Assembly (NCBI GenBank): GCA_012845835.1
Contig: JABAKD010000025.1
Location: forward strand, 2,887,153 to 2,951,152
Direction of reading: 5' to 3'
Origin: Undaria pinnatifida
Lineage: Eukaryota; Sar; Phaeophyceae; Laminariales; Alariaceae
DNA length: 64,000 bases
The notes beneath the pieces are model-generated. The model ran no database searches and was not told where the DNA came from. It saw only the letters and a list, made by a program, of their open reading frames with translations. How positions within the stretch are numbered: the stretch's first letter is position 1; the number at the start of each line of letters is the position of its first letter. Made by a program: the position numbers and the translations under genes. This document shows positions 59,693-64,000 of the stretch, in pieces.

Positions 59693-62600
59693 GTGAGTCT
59701 CGCCCTGGCTGGAAACGGAGGGCGGACATAGTTGTACTCGTCGTAGATGGTCCCAACCCTCTGATCAATTTTCAAACGCACCATAATCAATGTGAGCTTG
59801 TCGGTACTACTCGTAGTCGGTACCAGGTACCTACTACACAGGGCCGATTGTCTGCAATACCAGGGGAGCACACGACGAAAATGGCGGCTTTGGGAAGGCC
59901 TTTCCATTTTGCCATAGACGGGCGTTTGCACTCTCCGCGTTGTTGAGAAAATCACCTTTGAAATTCGTTCTTGAGGTTGTGTTATCTTGCGTGTTCGTAC
60001 ACGGACGCATGCAAGGGAAGTAATAAAACATCTAGGATAAACTACAGGAAAACATTAAGAATGGGGCCGAAGAATCCGCGAAAGATGGGGGAGGGTTTTG
60101 CTGGGTGCCCCTCTCTGAAGGGGTGCATGTGATGCGATGGCAGAAGCCTCCTGGTGCGAGCTGCTTCGACGGACTGCCTCGTCGCGTGCATGCCACCAAG
60201 CCTTTGGGAGCTAAAAGCTCTAAGTAGTTCGTTGCTGTGGTGTGTGTACGTGTGTGCTATGTTGGCTTTTGTCTGTGTGAGCTGCTTTAGGTGGACAGCG
60301 TGAGTGCTGGCATGGCAGAGCCCCACCTGTATGTGACGTTGTATAGCACACCCCCTCGGACGAGTTTTGTATGCCGATTTCTCGACGACCGGTAGAGTCT
60401 AAACGCCGAGCGACACGTCTATGGAAAGGTCTGGACGACATCCTCCCAAAGTCGCCACCGTTGTTATTCGTGCCGCGCTGGTTTCGGAGGAAACCGACTC
60501 AGCATTTCATCCCAGAGGGGGTGTTACACACCGACACTAACACTGTCATATACGGTAGGCATGTCGTTTCTGTAGTGTATGTTCTTGGGCGCAAAGGAGC
60601 CTGTGGGTTCTTGCAGGCATACCGGTAAGCTTTGTGCTGTGTGTCTAGGGGTAAAATCTGCCTTCTGCCCTGGCCGTGTCCAGTTTACTGCTGCTGTGTA
60701 TGTACTGGTACCAGGCACGCGAATTGTACGAGTAGCGCTCTACTAGGTAGGCGTAATCGCGTGAGCAGATAGATTATGCCTTGCATGTGTCTGCTGCTGT
60801 GGGCGTTGTTTGTTGTACGAGCTGCATAGATATATCTGTGGGATGAGCCATCAGCGATCCCAAGGCCATCAAGGCGGTGGTGGCCGATGGGGGGCGTACG
60901 TGTAAATGTATACGATACAGCGGCATTATGGTCACGTGCAATTCCAAACTATCTTTATTTCTATGTCGGCGTCCCCGATGGAGTACGTTGTAGGTGAATC
61001 CCATTCCTGCTAACATCAAGGTCTTGGGTTCAAATCGCCGAGTATCTTCCGTAAAAATTGACGATCGGAAAGCTCGAGGGCACGAGTTAGCGAACTTCGA
61101 TGCAAAATCGACGGGCGCAAAGGGCTGAAAAGTGGGAATGGTGAACCCTAAGCACGATAGAATGAAGGCACATACCGGGGGGAGTGAAGACACCTGTGAA
61201 CACAAGACACTTGTGACCATAGCTTGTCCAGAAAGTCACTAAGAAGGGTAAAACCTCTTTCATCTTGAGCTGGAGAGTTAAAGTGATGTTTTGAAACAAA
61301 ACAAAAACAAATAAACTAGGGCAGGAGGGTTGGCTTTCGCTGCGACTCTCACTCGTGTGTAGAGCGCTTCCACCCGCCAGACAGCTAATGACCTGGTATT
61401 ATGTACTTGTGTACCCTGGAGTACGTGCAGCACCCAGACGCGACGCGTCCTTACCGAAACTTGAAACGTTGAACTTGAAACCTAAGGCAAGCATCGGCAC
61501 CGAACCACGCACCAAGCCACCGAAACGCGAAGATGAGTGCTACACTGCCCGGCGGTATCAATCTGTAAACGCATATGCGTAACCCTGCCACGAGCAGTAT
61601 CATAGTTGGTCAAGTGTGTTGACTCAATACCAAAATCGGCGACATATAATTCAGCAATTCTTATCGTGTGTGTGTCGCCTGTCGCCCGTTGTACACCAGG
61701 CGCTGACCCCATGGATCCGCTGCCTGGAAGCGTGGGCCGGACCTCAAGGAAGCCAACAACCCGACGGGCCGTGGCCAACCATGACCCAGCTGTCTACTGC
61801 TATCCTCCCATTGCCAAACTCCGACCTCCCCGCAAGACGCAATACACCTCCCCCCACGGAAACCCCTCTCCCCGCCCTCAAAGCTCTAACGATTATCCTG
61901 TTCCGAGTCATGCTCATGGGATCCGAGGTCCAGGGGTCTCCACACCGTGCCCCAGCGGCGGCGGCGTGGGCAGCCTGTCGGACGTACCTCCTCATGCTCT
62001 CGCTCCCGGGGGCTGCGGCTTACGGTGTCCTCCAGCCTGCCGTACTGGGTCTAGTGCTGACAAATATGCGTGCGTGGTGCCGAGGTTCGCCTGTGTACCG
62101 CCCTGGTGGTGGAGCCGCCTCTGCAGCGGCATCGGTGGCGGTTGAAGGGGTGGAAGCGGTAGCTAGGACAGAGGCGGGAGGGAAAAAGAAGGGCCACCAA
62201 AAGCGCAGGCGAGGAGGGGAAGCGGGCGCCGGGAGCGACTCTGAGAGCGATGAAGAAGGGGGGAGGGGAGGAGGGAGAGGGAAGAGGCGAACCGCTGCGG
62301 TGCGCGATGATGGCGAGAGGGTCAGCTCTTGTAGAGACGTGCAGGCATGCTTGCGGCTGCTGAAGGCTTGCCTGGCTTGCGTGCCATTGGCTTCTCACCA
62401 GGTGGGTTGTTGTTGTTACTGCCGTTTGTTGTTGTCGTTTTTGTATGTTGCTTTATTAAAAGTGTGTTTTGGGCGAAGGTATAGTCGTTTTATCTCGATA
62501 GACCCGCCGCTTTAACCGTCGAGTTTTGCGCACCACCCCCTGCACATCGCGCATTGAATCCCCACCCCCACTGTCGTCGCCGTTGACATTTTTTCCTTTT

Positions 62601-64000
62601 TCTTTTCCATTCTGTATTTCAGGACTTGACGGTTAAATTGAGCGAGGTACTCGTGGCCGTAGCCGTTGTGGCGACCGTTGAGGGTCCCGCCGCGCTTGTA
62701 GAGCTCGCTTCGTCTACCATGGTTAAGCTGGTGACGGGCCCGTCAGGCTACAACGAGACCACGCGCGGCGCGGCGCTGCAGGCGCTGATGCCGGTCCTTC
62801 TTATGTCCACCGGAAAACCGGACGTGCCTCCGAGGTCGGTAACGCGCGGACGGTATCTCGGGGGGGGGGGGGGGGAGAGGCGGTCGGTAGGCACTGATGC
62901 CGGTTCTTCTCATCTTCGCCAGAAAAATTGTCGGTAGTGCACGGTCGGTATATCGGGGAGGGAGGGAGGTCGGTAGGCGCTGATACCAGTTCTTCTCGTG
63001 TCCGCCGGGAAACCTTCGTGCCTCCGTGGTCAGTATACAGCGCGCGGTCACTATCTCAAGGGTGGGGGACGATCGGTCGGCAGGCGCTGATTCCGGTCCT
63101 TCTCGTGTCCGTAGGAAAAATTTACGTCCCTTCTCGTGTTCGTAGGAAAACCAGGTGTGCCTCTAAAGTCAGTATATAGCACGCGGTCGGTATCGCGCGG
63201 TCGCTATCTAGGGGGTTGGTCGGTAGACGCTCATGCCGGTCCTTTTCATGTCCGCCGGGAATCGGACGTACCTCCGAGGCTTGCTCGTAACGTGCAGTTG
63301 GCGGAGCGCGGTCGGTAGCTTTGGGAGCGGGGGGGGAGTCGCTGATGCCGATCCTTATCATGTCCACCGGAAACCGGACGTGCCTCCCAGGTCAGTAACG
63401 CACGTTCGGTACCTTGGGAGGGACGGTGTTGGTTGATTGGGTATTTTGTTGGCGTCGGATGATTTGGCCGCGGATCGGGAACGATCCGTCGGATTTTTTG
63501 TAATTCTACGTTGCCGGTGTTTACACGTCGGTGCCCCGGTTTCTGTTGCTGTTGTTTACGTTTGTCGTTTTATGTTTTTCACCCGTGGCTGGCTTTTATT
63601 TTTGTCGTTGCTTTGACGATGAGCTTTTCTTTTGTTTTTGTTGCTTATTTACCTCTTCTTTACCAGGAACAAGGACTGCCTGAAAGCTCACGACGTCGCG
63701 TTCGAGATGGCTAAAGAAATCGCCATCGCTCTCAGGAACGCCTCAACAGAACGCCGTGAACACGGGGGATCTATCCGGAGCATCCCTGGGGGCTCAAATG
63801 ACCCCGAGGCGGAACAAAATGCTGGGTCAACTTCGACCCCTGCCACCACCTCGGCTTCCCCAGGAGGGAACGATGCTAATCGGTCCCCTACGGGGGATGG
63901 TTCACGCCCGTCCCCTGCCTCCGGTGGTGGATCGGCTGGCCCAGACAGCGGCATAAAGGCGCCTGCGGCGGTTACTAAAACGGCGGAGGTTGAACCTCGA
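59502..64000 (+). CDS. Condensin-II subunit D3 (NCAPD3/CAP-D3)-like, N-terminal part, runs off window
   Basis: Exons recognised: 59502..59692 (tentative), 61655..62401, 62623..62834 and 63667..64000; the last three join in phase. CAP-D3 is a HEAT-repeat subunit of condensin II, which compacts mitotic chromosomes. The region AAWAACRTYLLMLSLPG followed by an insert KKKGHQKRRRGG and acidic SDSESDEEGG, then CRDVQACLRLLKACLACVP, follows the layout of the CAP-D3 N-terminus (HAAGLYFLLL, basic KR insert, ARDL..I...L..FL...P). STMVKLVTG and then TRGAALQALMPVLLM and KAHDVAFEMAKEIAIALR recall plant CAP-D3 (RMVKLAT...). The rest is a Ser/Gly/Pro-rich linker. One or more exons between 59692 and 61655 are missing. 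Identification is by remembered pattern and moderate. Confidence 0.6.
59693..61654 (+). other. Interval between recognised NCAPD3-like exons
   Basis: About 2 kb that should hold at least one exon. A possible exon end GCATACCG/GTAAGC at 60619-60633 and a short open stretch at 60855-60900 (SDPKAIKAVVADGG) were noted but not called. SINE copy 6 lies at 60965-61245. Confidence 0.4.
60965..61245 (+). mobile_element. SINE family copy 6
   Basis: The head GTCGGCGTCCCCGATGGAGT has a B-box-like GGGTTCAAATCGCC; the body has GCTCGAGGGCACGAGTTAGC, AAATCGACGGGCGC, GGTGAACCCTAAGCACGATA, GAATGAAGGCACATACCGGG and ACCATAGCTTGTCCAGAAAG. Confidence 0.75.
61655..62401 (+). CDS. NCAPD3-like exon (HEAT region and basic insert)
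   Basis: The acceptor is ATATAATTCAG and the donor CACCAG/GTGGGT; 249 codons without a stop. Starts QFLSCVCRLSPVVHQALTPW. The lysine/arginine-rich insert with an acidic run could be a nuclear localisation signal. Confidence 0.7.
62623..62834 (+). CDS. NCAPD3-like exon
   Basis: The acceptor is CTGTATTTCAG and the donor CCGAG/GTCGGT. Encodes DLTVKLSEVLVAVAVVATVE and SGYNETTRGAALQALMPVLL, ending GKPDVPP. The last 50 bases and the donor are copied about five times in the following intron. Confidence 0.75.
62835..63435 (+). repeat. Array of about five copies of the NCAPD3 exon end plus 5' splice site
   Basis: Copies begin near 62889, 62977, 63083, 63227 and 63337, each echoing GGCGCTGATGCCGGTCCTTC, TCATGTCCGCCGGAAA and CGTGCCTCC(G)AGGTC(A/G)GTA of the exon at 62781-62845. 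The copy at 63337 keeps a good donor, CCCAG/GTCAGT. Confidence 0.9.
63667..64000 (+). CDS. NCAPD3-like exon, cut by window end
   Basis: The acceptor is CTTTACCAG. Encodes NKDCLKAHDVAFEMAKEIAI and ALRNASTERREHGG, then a Ser/Gly/Pro/Asp-rich linker still open at 64000. Confidence 0.75.

Noticed and set aside
60371-60633. Possible NCAPD3 exon ending GFLQAYR/GTAAGC
   Set aside because: No convincing acceptor and no similarity to CAP-D3 in any frame.

Overview
This is a eukaryotic nuclear window: the genes are split into short exons by introns that are mostly 0.2-14 kb long and full of low-complexity DNA, with GTGAGT/GTAAGG-type donors and pyrimidine-rich acceptors. The gene content (a parkin-like RBR ligase, Sec66, condensin-II D3, a Pta-N/DRTGG-like P-loop protein), a Ty3 chromovirus and balanced base composition fit a stramenopile alga, most likely a brown alga of the Ectocarpus type. 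That placement is inference. Most long open frames here are microsatellites or minisatellites read through, not genes.

Layout: (1) 1526-9029, minus strand, the 3' two-thirds of a parkin-type RING-between-RING E3 ubiquitin ligase, with a 4.9 kb intron inside RING1; its 5' exons were not found. (2) 9.0-17.1 kb, mostly intergenic or undetected intron. (3) 17092-26938, plus strand, a complete six-exon SEC66/SEC71-like translocon subunit (279 aa). Its fourth intron carries a 3.6 kb Ty3/gypsy chromovirus with both LTRs, a broken gag-protease and a chromodomain, but no reverse transcriptase or integrase. (4) 27-33.9 kb, minisatellites and dispersed repeats. (5) 33904-56689, minus strand, seven exons (about 281 aa, both ends missing) of a P-loop NTPase resembling the N-terminal AAA_26 plus DRTGG modules of phosphotransacetylase/BioD/CobQ proteins. 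Its 14.2 kb intron holds SINEs, a tRNA-Met-like sequence, a 623-bp-arm inverted repeat, two 42-bp arrays and a 2 kb ATCGATAC-rich block. (6) 59502-64000, plus strand, the 5' part of a condensin-II NCAPD3/CAP-D3-like gene that runs off the window.

The genes are unrelated housekeeping functions (protein quality control, ER import, a nucleotide-binding metabolic protein, chromosome condensation) and form no operon or pathway.

The most unusual signal is structural. In three different genes the edge of an exon together with its splice site has been copied into the adjoining intron, from one extra copy (Sec66 exon 2, Sec66 exon 5, P-loop exon e) to about five (NCAPD3). The result is series of decoy donors or acceptors, often embedded in microsatellites. 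Two introns of the P-loop gene also appear to use GC rather than GT donors. A tRNA-derived SINE family (five or six copies), a second dispersed repeat family and long GGGTC arrays complete the repeat landscape.
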